DNA of 21,773 nt from CAYMCQ01 sp964389025 (lineage in GTDB: Bacteria; Verrucomicrobiota; Verrucomicrobiia; Limisphaerales; CAYMCQ01), in NCBI GenBank assembly GCA_964389025.1, contig CAYMCQ010000074.1, positions 1 to 21,773 of the forward strand. Direction: 5' to 3'. How positions within the stretch are numbered: the first letter of the stretch is position 1; each line of letters begins with the position of its first letter. Positions 1-7,209 of the stretch are shown here, one piece after another. Under the pieces are notes generated by a model. That model worked only from the letters and a program-made list of their open reading frames with translations, did not search any database and was not told where the DNA came from. Position numbers and translations under genes: made by a program.

Positions 1-25
1 TGACCTTTCCCCCCTCCAAACATTC

Positions 26-45
26 AAACTCTCCAGGAGTTTTTC
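26..45 (+). terminator. weak terminator-like hairpin
   Basis: The arms AAACTC (26-31) and GAGTTT (37-42) are perfect inverted repeats around a 5-nt loop, and the right arm runs into a T tract (40-44). It could end transcription of a gene left of the window. The stem is short and AT-rich. Apart from this hairpin and the heptamer array at 136-163, I see nothing recognisable in the first 168 bases. Confidence 0.25.
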
Positions 46-135
46 AGCAAACTGCCAAATCAATTTGAAATGAAAGCTCAGGGACTTGTGTAACTCGTCC
101 TTCCGAGGAAATGGCGTAATTATTTTTTCTCGCGC

Positions 136-163
136 GTAAATCGTAAATCGTAAATCATAAATC
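136..163. repeat. heptamer array (4 x 7 bp) before lgt
   Basis: Three exact copies of gtaaatc (136-142, 143-149, 150-156) and one variant ataaatc (157-163) lie directly end to end. The array ends 5 bp before the lgt start codon, so it occupies the position where a ribosome binding site would be. The word reads into a stop codon in tandem, so this array could not sit inside a gene in this orientation. It is one of eight heptamer arrays in the window. Confidence 0.85.
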
Positions 164-168
164 CGAAC

Positions 169-939
169 ATGTATCCTGACGCGTTTCAAATCGGCGCGCT
201 CACCGTCCCTTGGTTTGGCGTGATGGTTGCGCTCGGCTTTTTGATCGGGCTGTGGACGGCCAGCCGGCGCGCGATGAAAGTCGGAATCGTGCCGGACAAA
301 ATTTTCGATGTCGGCACGTGGCTGATTGTCGGGGGAATTCTCGGCGGGCGGATTTTTTACGTCGTCACGTATTGGGAAAAAAGTTTTGCGGGCCGGCCAA
401 TTTGGGAAATCTTCGCGATTCATCATGGCGGACTGGTCTATTACGGCGGACTGATCGGCGCGGCGCTCGCCGGGAATTTTTACGCGCGTTGGAAAAAACT
501 TCCCGTCTGGAAACTCACCGACATTCTCGCGCCGAGCCTCGCGCTCGGCTACGCCGTCGGGCGGATCGGCTGCCTGATGAATGGCTGCTGCTATGGGCGC
601 GCGTGCGATTTGCCGTGGGCGATTCACTTTCCGCACACCCACGAGACACACGGCGCGCCAGTCCATCCGACGCAGATTTATGAATCGCTGCTGAATCTTG
701 GTTTGTATTTTGCGATGGCGTGGTTTTTCAAACGGCGAAAATTCGATGGTCAAGTCGTCGCGGTTTATTTGATGTGTTACGCCGCCGCGCGCTCGTTCGT
801 GGAAATTTTCCGGGGCGATTACACACCGCAGCACATCCACGGCGGCCTGACCCCGGCGCATCTGGTCAGCATCGGGATTTTTGCGGCGGGGTTGGTTCTG
901 TGGCGCGTCCTGCCACGACTCCAAGTGAAGCGAGAATGA
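169..939 (+). CDS. lgt: phosphatidylglycerol--prolipoprotein diacylglyceryl transferase
   Basis: Lgt transfers diacylglycerol from phosphatidylglycerol to the lipobox cysteine of prelipoproteins in the inner membrane, the first step of lipoprotein maturation. The 256-residue protein has the usual family length and several hydrophobic segments. Visible family motifs are HGG (86-88) followed by YYGG, the Lgt signature region GRIGCLMNGCCYGR (131-144), HPTQIYES (166-173) and FVEIFRGD (210-217). The signature has Cys-rich CLMNGCCYG where E. coli has NFINGELWG, a variant I associate with other phyla. The start MYPDAFQIG fits the family N-terminus. No Shine-Dalgarno sequence is seen; a heptamer array occupies that position. 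The stop codon overlaps the miaA start (ATGA), suggesting translational coupling. Confidence 0.96.
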   Translation: MYPDAFQIGALTVPWFGVMVALGFLIGLWTASRRAMKVGIVPDKIFDVGTWLIVGGILGGRIFYVVTYWEKSFAGRPIWEIFAIHHGGLVYYGGLIGAALAGNFYARWKKLPVWKLTDILAPSLALGYAVGRIGCLMNGCCYGRACDLPWAIHFPHTHETHGAPVHPTQIYESLLNLGLYFAMAWFFKRRKFDGQVVAVYLMCYAAARSFVEIFRGDYTPQHIHGGLTPAHLVSIGIFAAGLVLWRVLPRLQVKRE

Positions 940-1985
940 TGCAGCCAGAGGTCAGAGGCCAGAGGTCAGAAGCCGGAAGACGGCAACTCCGGCCTCTGAC
1001 TTCCGCCCTCCGTCCTCCGATCTTCCTCGCCGGGCCGACCGCCGTCGGCAAATCCGAAATCGCTCTCGCGCTCGCGGAACAGATCGGCGGCGAAATCATC
1101 TCCGTGGACTCGATGCAGGTTTATCGCGGCCTCGACATCGGCACGGCGAAACCGAGCGCGGACGAACGAAAACGAATTCCGCACCATCTAATTGATGTTG
1201 TTGAACTCAACGAAGCTTTCGACGCGGCAAAATTCATTCAGCTTGCAAAAAAAGCCGAGCGGGAAATCCGATCGCGCGGGCGCGTGCCGATTTTTTGCGG
1301 CGGCACGGGGCTTTATTTCAGCGCCTATTTGCAGGGACTTGGCGACGCTCCGCCCGCCGACCTGAAACTTCGCGCCGAACTGCAAGCCGCGCCCCTTGAA
1401 GATTTGCTGCGCGAATTGAAGGAGCGCGACCCGGCGACTTACGAAAAGATTGACCGCCAAAATCCGCGCCGCGTCATCCGCGCCGTTGAGGTGATTCGGT
1501 TGACCGGCAAACCGTTTTCAGCGCAGCGATCGGATTGGAAGCAATCGGCAATAGGCAATAGCCAATCGCCGATCGGCGACCTTCAGCCATCAGTTGGCCG
1601 TCGGCTATCAGCTATCGGCGATCGCCCGGCGGCGCTTATAGGATTTACTCGCTCCGCCGCCGAGTTGCGTGAAAGAATTGATGCCCGCGTTGACAAAATG
1701 TTCCTCGACGGCCTCGTTGCCGAAACGGAAAAACTTTTGAAACGCGGCCTCGCCGAAAACAAAACGGCGATGCAATCGCTGGGCTACCGGCAGGTCGCCG
1801 AACATTTGCGCGGCGAACGTTCACTCGAAGAAACGATTGAGTTGGTGAAAATCCGCACACGCCAGTTTGCGAAGCGGCAGATGACTTGGTTTCGGCGGCA
1901 GTTGCAACTGAAGTGGATTGATTTGTCAGTGTTGGATTCTGCCGGATTTGTTGCTGATAAAATTATCCAAGGGACGCGCGCGTGA
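936..1985 (+). CDS. miaA: tRNA dimethylallyltransferase with two repeat-derived segments
   Basis: MiaA adds a dimethylallyl group to N6 of A37 in tRNAs reading UNN codons (i6A37). Seen in the sequence: P-loop GPTAVGKS (residues 33-40), the DSMQVYRGLDIGTAKPS block (58 onward), HHLID, and the CGGTGLY motif. The frame stays open further upstream inside lgt, but ATG at 936 overlaps the lgt stop as ATGA and there is no ATG between the second Met (939) and the P-loop, so 936 or 939 is the best start. Residues 4-29 are encoded by an inverted heptamer array rather than by conserved family sequence. Residues 202-230 are encoded by a second, 12-unit heptamer array in a loop after LTGKPFS. Without these the protein would be about 55 residues shorter, near the usual 300. 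The catalytic motifs are intact, so it is probably functional. Confidence 0.94.
   Translation: MMQPEVRGQRSEAGRRQLRPLTSALRPPIFLAGPTAVGKSEIALALAEQIGGEIISVDSMQVYRGLDIGTAKPSADERKRIPHHLIDVVELNEAFDAAKFIQLAKKAEREIRSRGRVPIFCGGTGLYFSAYLQGLGDAPPADLKLRAELQAAPLEDLLRELKERDPATYEKIDRQNPRRVIRAVEVIRLTGKPFSAQRSDWKQSAIGNSQSPIGDLQPSVGRRLSAIGDRPAALIGFTRSAAELRERIDARVDKMFLDGLVAETEKLLKRGLAENKTAMQSLGYRQVAEHLRGERSLEETIELVKIRTRQFAKRQMTWFRRQLQLKWIDLSVLDSAGFVADKIIQGTRA
945..1020. repeat. inverted heptamer array in the miaA 5' end
   Basis: Five heptamers (945-979; words ccagagg, tcagagg, ccagagg, tcagaag, ccggaag) are followed by a 13-bp spacer and four roughly complementary heptamers (993-1020, beginning cctctga). The core is a hairpin: 965-977 pairs with 988-1000 with one mismatch around a 10-nt loop. 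The array is translated as the MiaA N-terminus. Its sense-strand words match those of the second sua5 array. Confidence 0.85.
1541..1624. repeat. 12-unit heptamer array inside miaA
   Basis: Twelve consecutive 7-bp units cover 84 bp, equal to 28 codons, so frame is kept. Units include gcaatcg, gcaatag (twice), ccaatcg, ccgatcg, gctatca, gctatcg and gcgatcg; the middle units (1576-1603) are more diverged. A 14-bp perfect palindrome lies at 1566-1579. The translated segment includes SPIGD and reads like the inserts in Sua5 and TrpD. Confidence 0.85.
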
Positions 1986-2005
1986 CGGGTGCAACGACAT
2001 TTTAT

Positions 2006-2911
2006 TCAAACCGCAATCGGCGCTTTGATTGACGGATGCGGATCGTAGCCGACCAACTCGAAATCCTCGAACTTGAAGTCATCAATTTTTTTCACCGCCG
2101 GATTCAATTTCATTTGCGGCAATGGACGCGGTTCGCGAGTCAGTTGCTCTTTTGCTTGCGTGATGTGGTTCGCGTAGAGGTGCAAATCGCCGAACGTGTG
2201 GATGAAATCGCCGGGCTTCAATCCGCAGACTTGCGCGACCATCATCGTGAGCAGCGCGTAGCTGGCGATATTGAACGGCACGCCGAGAAATAAATCCGCG
2301 CTGCGCTGGTAAAGCTGGCAGCTCAATTCGCCCTCGCTCACGTAGAATTGAAACATCGTGTGGCACGGCGGCAACGCCATGCTGTCAATGTCCGCGACGT
2401 TCCACGCGCTGACTATCAACCGGCGGCTGTCGGGATTGCTTTTGATTTCCTCAATGACGGCGGCGATCTGGTCAATGCCCCACCGGCTTTTCCGCAGTCG
2501 CGGGCCGATGGGCGTGACGCTGGTGCCGTTTGTGGACTCGCCGAGATCGAACAACGTCGGCTGGCTCGCGGCGGAATCAGGAGATTTGCCGTGTCGGCTG
2601 GATGTCACCCAATGCCGCCATTGCTTTCCATAGACCGGCCCAAGATTTCCCTGCTCATCCGCCCACTCGTCCCAAATGCTGACTTTGTTCTCCTGCAGGT
2701 AACGAACGTTTGTTTCCCCGCGAAGAAACCACAGCAGTTCGTAAATGATGGAGCGCAGGTGAAGTTTTTTCGTGGTGAGCAATGGAAATCCAGCGCCCAA
2801 GGGAAACCGCGCCTGCGCGCCGAAGACTGAATGCGTGCCTGTGCCGGTGCGGTCGGCTTTGAACTTACCTTCGTCCAAAACCAGTCGGAGCAGTTGGTGA
2901 TACTGAATCAT
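2006..2911 (-). CDS. thyA: thymidylate synthase with a 43-residue insertion
   Basis: ThyA methylates dUMP to dTMP using methylenetetrahydrofolate. The start MIQYHQLLRLVLDEG aligns with the E. coli N-terminus. Landmarks are DRTGTGT (20-26), LHLRSIIYELLWFLRG, GPVYGKQWR (91-99), the catalytic Cys183 in PPCHTMFQFY, SCQLYQRSADLFLGVPFNIASYA, and the C-terminal GYDPHPSIKAPIAV. At 301 residues it is longer than E. coli ThyA (264). The excess is a segment at about residues 102-144, between QWRHW and GIDQI, that contains SQPTLFD. The gene is convergent with miaA (20-bp gap). Its first 47 nt overlap the 3' end of the upstream GH/GT gene in another frame, suggesting cotranscription. Confidence 0.96.
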   Translation of the reverse strand: MIQYHQLLRLVLDEGKFKADRTGTGTHSVFGAQARFPLGAGFPLLTTKKLHLRSIIYELLWFLRGETNVRYLQENKVSIWDEWADEQGNLGPVYGKQWRHWVTSSRHGKSPDSAASQPTLFDLGESTNGTSVTPIGPRLRKSRWGIDQIAAVIEEIKSNPDSRRLIVSAWNVADIDSMALPPCHTMFQFYVSEGELSCQLYQRSADLFLGVPFNIASYALLTMMVAQVCGLKPGDFIHTFGDLHLYANHITQAKEQLTREPRPLPQMKLNPAVKKIDDFKFEDFELVGYDPHPSIKAPIAV

Positions 2912-5552
2912 GATTTCCGCGCGGCGATTTCGACTGCTCCTGTTTTATCGCATTGGCGGGCGTCGCCAAGTTTTTTTCCGGCGCTGGCTCGGATTTCTGC
3001 GCCCCGGTTTTCAGCGGGATTTTTGAGAAGCCGGATTCCTCGGCAACGTTGTCGAGCAAAGTCGCGATGAGGCTTTCAAGATGTCGCTCCTCACGCCGCA
3101 AGAACCACGCGATAAGCGGCATGGTCAACAGCAACAGCCACGTCCACGGCCGCCATTGTGTGAAAATGCCGATGAGCAGCAATTCGATTCCCAACGTCCC
3201 GAGAAAGAAAATTTTCGCCTGCTCAGACCAGATCGCGCGCAGCCGGCAGCGCAGGACGCCGGCGGTTTCCTCGGCCACGGTCGTGAGTTGAAGCCGGGAC
3301 CAGCGGTCGCCGTAGATTTCCACGTCGAATTGCGACCAGCCGATGTCGGTCTTGTTCGGCCAGCCGTCGCGCTCGAGGCGCGCGACGATTTTTTTCACGA
3401 ACTCAAGCCGGTCAATGTATTTGGGCGACCAGTATTGCACTTCGGCAACGGAATCCGCGCCGCGTTGGAGGTTGAGCGAAGAAAGGCTTGGTTGTGCCGC
3501 GTGGGGTTTGCGGCGGAAAACGAGCCGTCCGCGATACCGCGCCCAGCCGCGAACAACTGGCTGCAAAAAATAAAGCAGCGCGACAAGCGGACGCGACCAG
3601 AAGCGTCCGCGATTTTTTGGAATCCTCGCCTGCGCTGCGGCGGCGACGCAAATTCCGACTGACAACAAAAGGCTGACGATGGCAAGCGGGAGCAAATACC
3701 AAAAGTTGATCGCGAGAATCCAAAGCGGCAGCGTGACGAGAAGATGATACTCCGGCGTGACGCAAAGCATCAGCGCAGTTGCCGGGTCGGATTTGTAGAG
3801 GGTTTGAAACCAACCGCCGGCAAATGGGCCGTGATAAATTATCGGCGAGTGGAGGAACAAACCGAACTTCGACTCGGTGTAAATTTTTCCGCGCCAGACG
3901 CTGCCGCCAAACAAATTGAAATACTCAGGATGTTTTCCAACCAGCATCGCTTCCGCTTCGCCGTAACCGTCCTGTTGCCTGAGATACGATTGAACGGTTG
4001 AGCGGCGATAGTGCCAGACAAAGCCCGCCGGGCTGAAACCGATTTTGTAACCGGTGTGCTGCAATCGCCAGCAGATGTCCACGTCGTCGCCGGCTTTTTT
4101 GAACACGGGATCGAATCCGCCAACGGCTTCGAGCGCCGATTTGTAGAATGCCATGTTGCAGCCGGGAATGTGCTCGGCCTGTTTGTCCGTCAACATCACA
4201 TGCGCCGGGCCACCGGGCGACACCATCACTGCCGCCGCGACCGGCGAATCTTCCGGCGGCAGCAGATTGTGACCGCCAATGCCGGTGAAATCGCTGTTCA
4301 ACAAATCGCCGACCAAATAATAAAGCCAGTCAGGATCAGCACGGCAATCGGAGTCGGTGAAAGCAACGATCTCACCTTGGGCCGCTTCGATGCCAGTGTT
4401 GCGCGCGACGGAAAGCCCAAGATTGGTCTTGTGACGGATGAGTTTGACCGGCGGATGCAGAAAAGCGATTTGCGTGGTGGTGTCCGTGGAACCGTCATCA
4501 ACGAGAATGACTTCGTAGTCGGGATAGTTCAGCGATTCGAGCGAATCGAGGCAGGCCTTGAGTGTGCGGTCGCCATTGTAGCTGGCGACAACGACGGAAA
4601 CCTTCGGATAACGCGGGAGCGGAAAATACGGCGCTTGGGAAAATTTTTCGCGGACGACTTTGAACGATGGCTTCGGTTTCCGGTCGCGAGTGGTCAAACC
4701 CATCGTCCACTCTTCGACAAGCCGCCCATTCTTGAACCATTCATCCGTGAAACTGAAAATCACCGCGCCGGCCAGCCCGCAACGAAACACGCTTTCGATT
4801 TGCCAGGACAAAATTTCGCATTTCGTCTCCTCGCCTTCGCGGAAGGAATCAATGCCAAATTCGCCGAGCACGAGCGGTTTCGACGCGGCGAGCGTTTGCA
4901 AACGCGCCATGTAGTTTTCGAACGGCTGGCGTTGGTGCAGGTAAACATTGAAGCAGACGAAATCGAGATTTTGCGGGCGCAGAAACTCCGTCGGTGGATA
5001 ATTTGTGAATGTGCAAAGGCAATCCGGGTCAATGGATTTCGCCGCACCAACCAACTCATCAATGAAAGAAGCGACGGCGTCCGCGCCGCTCCAGCGAACG
5101 ATATCCGGCGGGATTTCATTCGCGATGCTGTAGGCAAAAACCGCCGGATGCCGCGCGCACGCGAAAACAGTTTTTCGGACCATTTCGCACGCGTCGCGAC
5201 GACGCTCCGGTGAATCAAGAAAGCAAAGTTGCTTGTTCCAGGGAATGTCTATGAAAAGTTTCAGCCCGTGCCCGGCGGCGAGATCCAGAAACCAGCGCGG
5301 CGGGACGTGGTAAATACGAATGACATTTGCGTTGAGTTCGCGGATGAGCGCGAAATCTTTCGCCGTCTGCTCCTGTGTGGCGAAATGATGTCCGTCATCG
5401 CCCGGCGCGAACGGCCCGTAAGTAATCCCCTTTGGATAAAACTTTTTATCACCGAGACGGAAGAATTTTCCGTCCACGGTCACACGCCTTCGCGGCGAGG
5501 ACGCCGCCATGTCGTCGCAGGCGCGCGGATTTGAGGGGCTTGACAACACCAT
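2865..5552 (-). CDS. glycoside hydrolase-like / family 2 glycosyltransferase fusion, membrane-bound
   Basis: The 895-residue protein has two enzyme-like halves. Residues about 22-300 look like a TIM-barrel glycoside hydrolase of the GH2/GH5 type (clan GH-A), with a putative acid/base Glu in SIANEIP (E146) and nucleophile Glu in VLGEFGID (E231). Residues about 315-560 are a GT2 domain: VSVVVASYNG, VDDGS (351-355), DSD (400-402), GGFDPVFKKAGDDVD (base region near D489/D490) and RQQDGYG (525-531). Hydrophobic segments follow at about 603-640 and 780-820. It may use a nucleotide sugar to build an envelope or exopolysaccharide while the barrel binds or trims the product; the substrate cannot be told from sequence. 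A second start lies at residue 15 (5510). The C-terminal tail (850-895) is polar and low in complexity. I know similar GH-GT2 fusions from Verrucomicrobia and related phyla. Confidence 0.85.
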   Translation of the reverse strand: MVLSSPSNPRACDDMAASSPRRRVTVDGKFFRLGDKKFYPKGITYGPFAPGDDGHHFATQEQTAKDFALIRELNANVIRIYHVPPRWFLDLAAGHGLKLFIDIPWNKQLCFLDSPERRRDACEMVRKTVFACARHPAVFAYSIANEIPPDIVRWSGADAVASFIDELVGAAKSIDPDCLCTFTNYPPTEFLRPQNLDFVCFNVYLHQRQPFENYMARLQTLAASKPLVLGEFGIDSFREGEETKCEILSWQIESVFRCGLAGAVIFSFTDEWFKNGRLVEEWTMGLTTRDRKPKPSFKVVREKFSQAPYFPLPRYPKVSVVVASYNGDRTLKACLDSLESLNYPDYEVILVDDGSTDTTTQIAFLHPPVKLIRHKTNLGLSVARNTGIEAAQGEIVAFTDSDCRADPDWLYYLVGDLLNSDFTGIGGHNLLPPEDSPVAAAVMVSPGGPAHVMLTDKQAEHIPGCNMAFYKSALEAVGGFDPVFKKAGDDVDICWRLQHTGYKIGFSPAGFVWHYRRSTVQSYLRQQDGYGEAEAMLVGKHPEYFNLFGGSVWRGKIYTESKFGLFLHSPIIYHGPFAGGWFQTLYKSDPATALMLCVTPEYHLLVTLPLWILAINFWYLLPLAIVSLLLSVGICVAAAAQARIPKNRGRFWSRPLVALLYFLQPVVRGWARYRGRLVFRRKPHAAQPSLSSLNLQRGADSVAEVQYWSPKYIDRLEFVKKIVARLERDGWPNKTDIGWSQFDVEIYGDRWSRLQLTTVAEETAGVLRCRLRAIWSEQAKIFFLGTLGIELLLIGIFTQWRPWTWLLLLTMPLIAWFLRREERHLESLIATLLDNVAEESGFSKIPLKTGAQKSEPAPEKNLATPANAIKQEQSKSPRGNHDSVSPTAPTGFGRR

Positions 5553-5596
5553 CGAGCTTTTAGACGCAGGCGGAAAGAAATTTAGTCATTCGCTGG

Positions 5597-5656
5597 AAAA
5601 CTCCTGTTTCACAAGGAATTGCCACGCGGAATGAAACGCCGGTTGCGCGGAGTTTT
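5597..5656. terminator. inverted repeat between tolC and the GH/GT gene
   Basis: AAAACTCC (5597-5604) and GGAGTTTT (5649-5656) are perfect inverted repeats, with a nested GTTTC (5606-5610) / GAAAC (5633-5637) pair. They lie just downstream of the tolC stop on the minus strand and could form an end-of-operon structure. The long loop makes this uncertain. Confidence 0.25.
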
Positions 5657-5667
5657 ATGCGAAGAAT

Positions 5668-7206
5668 TTATTTCGCGTTGATGTCAATTTTGTTGCGCTC
5701 CAGCGTGCTGGCTTCGAAGAGGCTGAGTTGGGCGAGGTTGCGGTTGTATTGCACGAGCGCGTTGATTTCTTCGGAGCGCGCCGACGTGAGGTCGCGTTGC
5801 AGCCTGAGAACTTCGAAGTTTGTGCTCTTGCCACTCTCGAGTTTTTTTTGTTCGGCGTCGAGAGCGGCCTCGGCTGCCTCGCGCTGCTCGCGCGTCGCCT
5901 GGATGCGTTCATAGCTGGCTTTGGCGAGTTTGATGGCGTCGTCAATCACAACCAGGATGTCCTGTTCAAGCTTTTTCACGCCGAGGACGAGTTGATCCAG
6001 TTGCATCCTGCTGATCCGATAATTGCTGCGGGCGCTGGTGTTGCCGAGCGGAAAACTGATTTGCGCGCCGTAGCTGTAAAACGGCTTGTTGCCCATTCGG
6101 ATTTCATCGAAACCCTGGTTGAACTCGCGAATCTCCGCGCCGCCGGTGCTGTGGCCGTAAGTGCCGGTGAGGTCGAGTTCTGGAAAAAGCTGGTTGCGGT
6201 TGTATTTCAAAATCACACCCTGCTTTTCCAAATCCAATTTCGCCTGCAACAAATCCGGCCGCTGGGTCAGGCCACGATTCCAACTGTCCTGCAGATTGAA
6301 CACCTGAACCTGCGCCAGAAGGGGATCAGAAGGCAGCAATTCCACCGGCTGCAATTCCGAGAACCTGTCAGTCAGCAGCCGCTTGAATGCGTTTTCGCTC
6401 GCGGCCAGCGCGCGCTGCGCCTGCAACAAATCCGCGCGGCTGCCCGCCGCCTGCGCTTCCGCCTGCTTTTCGTCGAGCGGCGCGAGCGTGCCGACTTCGA
6501 CGCGCTTTTTGTTTTCCTGCGCCAGCCGCACCGCCAGTTCCAGCGCCTTTTCCTGCACCTTCACGCTTTCGCGGGTGAAGATGAGATCGTAGTAGGCCAG
6601 CTCCACGGCGGTGACAACGTCCATGATGCTTTTCCTGAGCCGCAGTTCGGATTGCTTCAACTGCGTTTTGCGGACGCGGATGTTGAGGCGCGTGGCGTCA
6701 ATCCAGAAATTTTTGAGCAGCGGCTGGCGCAGATTGACGAGCGCTGCGCCGCGTGTGTTGTTATACGGGAACCCGGCGGCGCTGCCATACTGCTCGCCAA
6801 TGTTGCCCTGCAGAGAGTAGTTCAAGCCTCCCGGCAGCAGGCCGCTCAACGAGGAGCTGAAATTGTTCTGGTCACTCGTGCTAGAAGGCAGTGGCAGTTT
6901 TGTGCTTGGGTCAATGCCGCCGCCGGCCAGGCTGAAACTATGCGCGCCGCTCGCCGTGACGAACGGGTCGTAGCCGCCGTAAGCCGCCGACAAATCGCTG
7001 CGCGCGATGAGTGGATTGTATCGCTCGATCTGCAAATCCAGGTTGTGTTCCAGCGCCCGCTCAATGGCACTTTGCAGGCTGATGGGCTGGGAGTTCGTGA
7101 TCTGCTGTGCCGGCGCGGAAAAAACAACGCAGGCCAGCAACACAAAAATTCTTATTGCTTGCATAGGGGCTGAAGATTGCGGGATTCGTTTCATTTCGTC
7201 AAACAA
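5668..7206 (-). CDS. TolC-family outer membrane efflux protein
   Basis: This is a TolC/OEP outer-membrane channel, the probable exit duct for the MacA-MacB exporter upstream. It has a signal peptide with hydrophobic core IRIFVLLACVVFSAPA. Next comes the typical ISLQSAIERALEHNLDLQIERYN opening of the first OEP half. Long helical stretches follow (AVELAYYDLIFTRESVKVQEKALELAVRLAQENKKRVEVG), with a second half around 330-500. Length (512 aa) is in the family range. Three in-frame Met starts are possible: 7206 (MFDEMKR), 7194 (MKRIPQ) and 7164 (MQAIRIF); the latter two give more conventional signal peptides. The first start begins 3 nt after the tsaC stop. It is the last gene of the exporter cluster. 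Confidence 0.9.
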   Translation of the reverse strand: MFDEMKRIPQSSAPMQAIRIFVLLACVVFSAPAQQITNSQPISLQSAIERALEHNLDLQIERYNPLIARSDLSAAYGGYDPFVTASGAHSFSLAGGGIDPSTKLPLPSSTSDQNNFSSSLSGLLPGGLNYSLQGNIGEQYGSAAGFPYNNTRGAALVNLRQPLLKNFWIDATRLNIRVRKTQLKQSELRLRKSIMDVVTAVELAYYDLIFTRESVKVQEKALELAVRLAQENKKRVEVGTLAPLDEKQAEAQAAGSRADLLQAQRALAASENAFKRLLTDRFSELQPVELLPSDPLLAQVQVFNLQDSWNRGLTQRPDLLQAKLDLEKQGVILKYNRNQLFPELDLTGTYGHSTGGAEIREFNQGFDEIRMGNKPFYSYGAQISFPLGNTSARSNYRISRMQLDQLVLGVKKLEQDILVVIDDAIKLAKASYERIQATREQREAAEAALDAEQKKLESGKSTNFEVLRLQRDLTSARSEEINALVQYNRNLAQLSLFEASTLERNKIDINAK

Positions 7207-7209
7207 AGG

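Noticed and set aside
720..935. miaA starting far upstream inside lgt
   Set aside because: The extra codons overlap conserved lgt sequence and have no MiaA similarity; the ATGA overlap at 936 is a far better start.
2480..2608. Heptamer or palindromic element as the source of the ThyA insertion
   Set aside because: I found neither a 7-bp period nor terminal inverted repeats in this segment.
4011..5213. 400-codon open frame on the plus strand
   Set aside because: It is antisense to the GH/GT gene, which has clear domain motifs in its own frame; the plus-strand translation shows no recognisable motif.
5728..7173. 481-codon open frame on the plus strand
   Set aside because: It is antisense to the TolC-family gene, is rich in Arg, Gln and Val as expected of a shadow frame, and has no domain.
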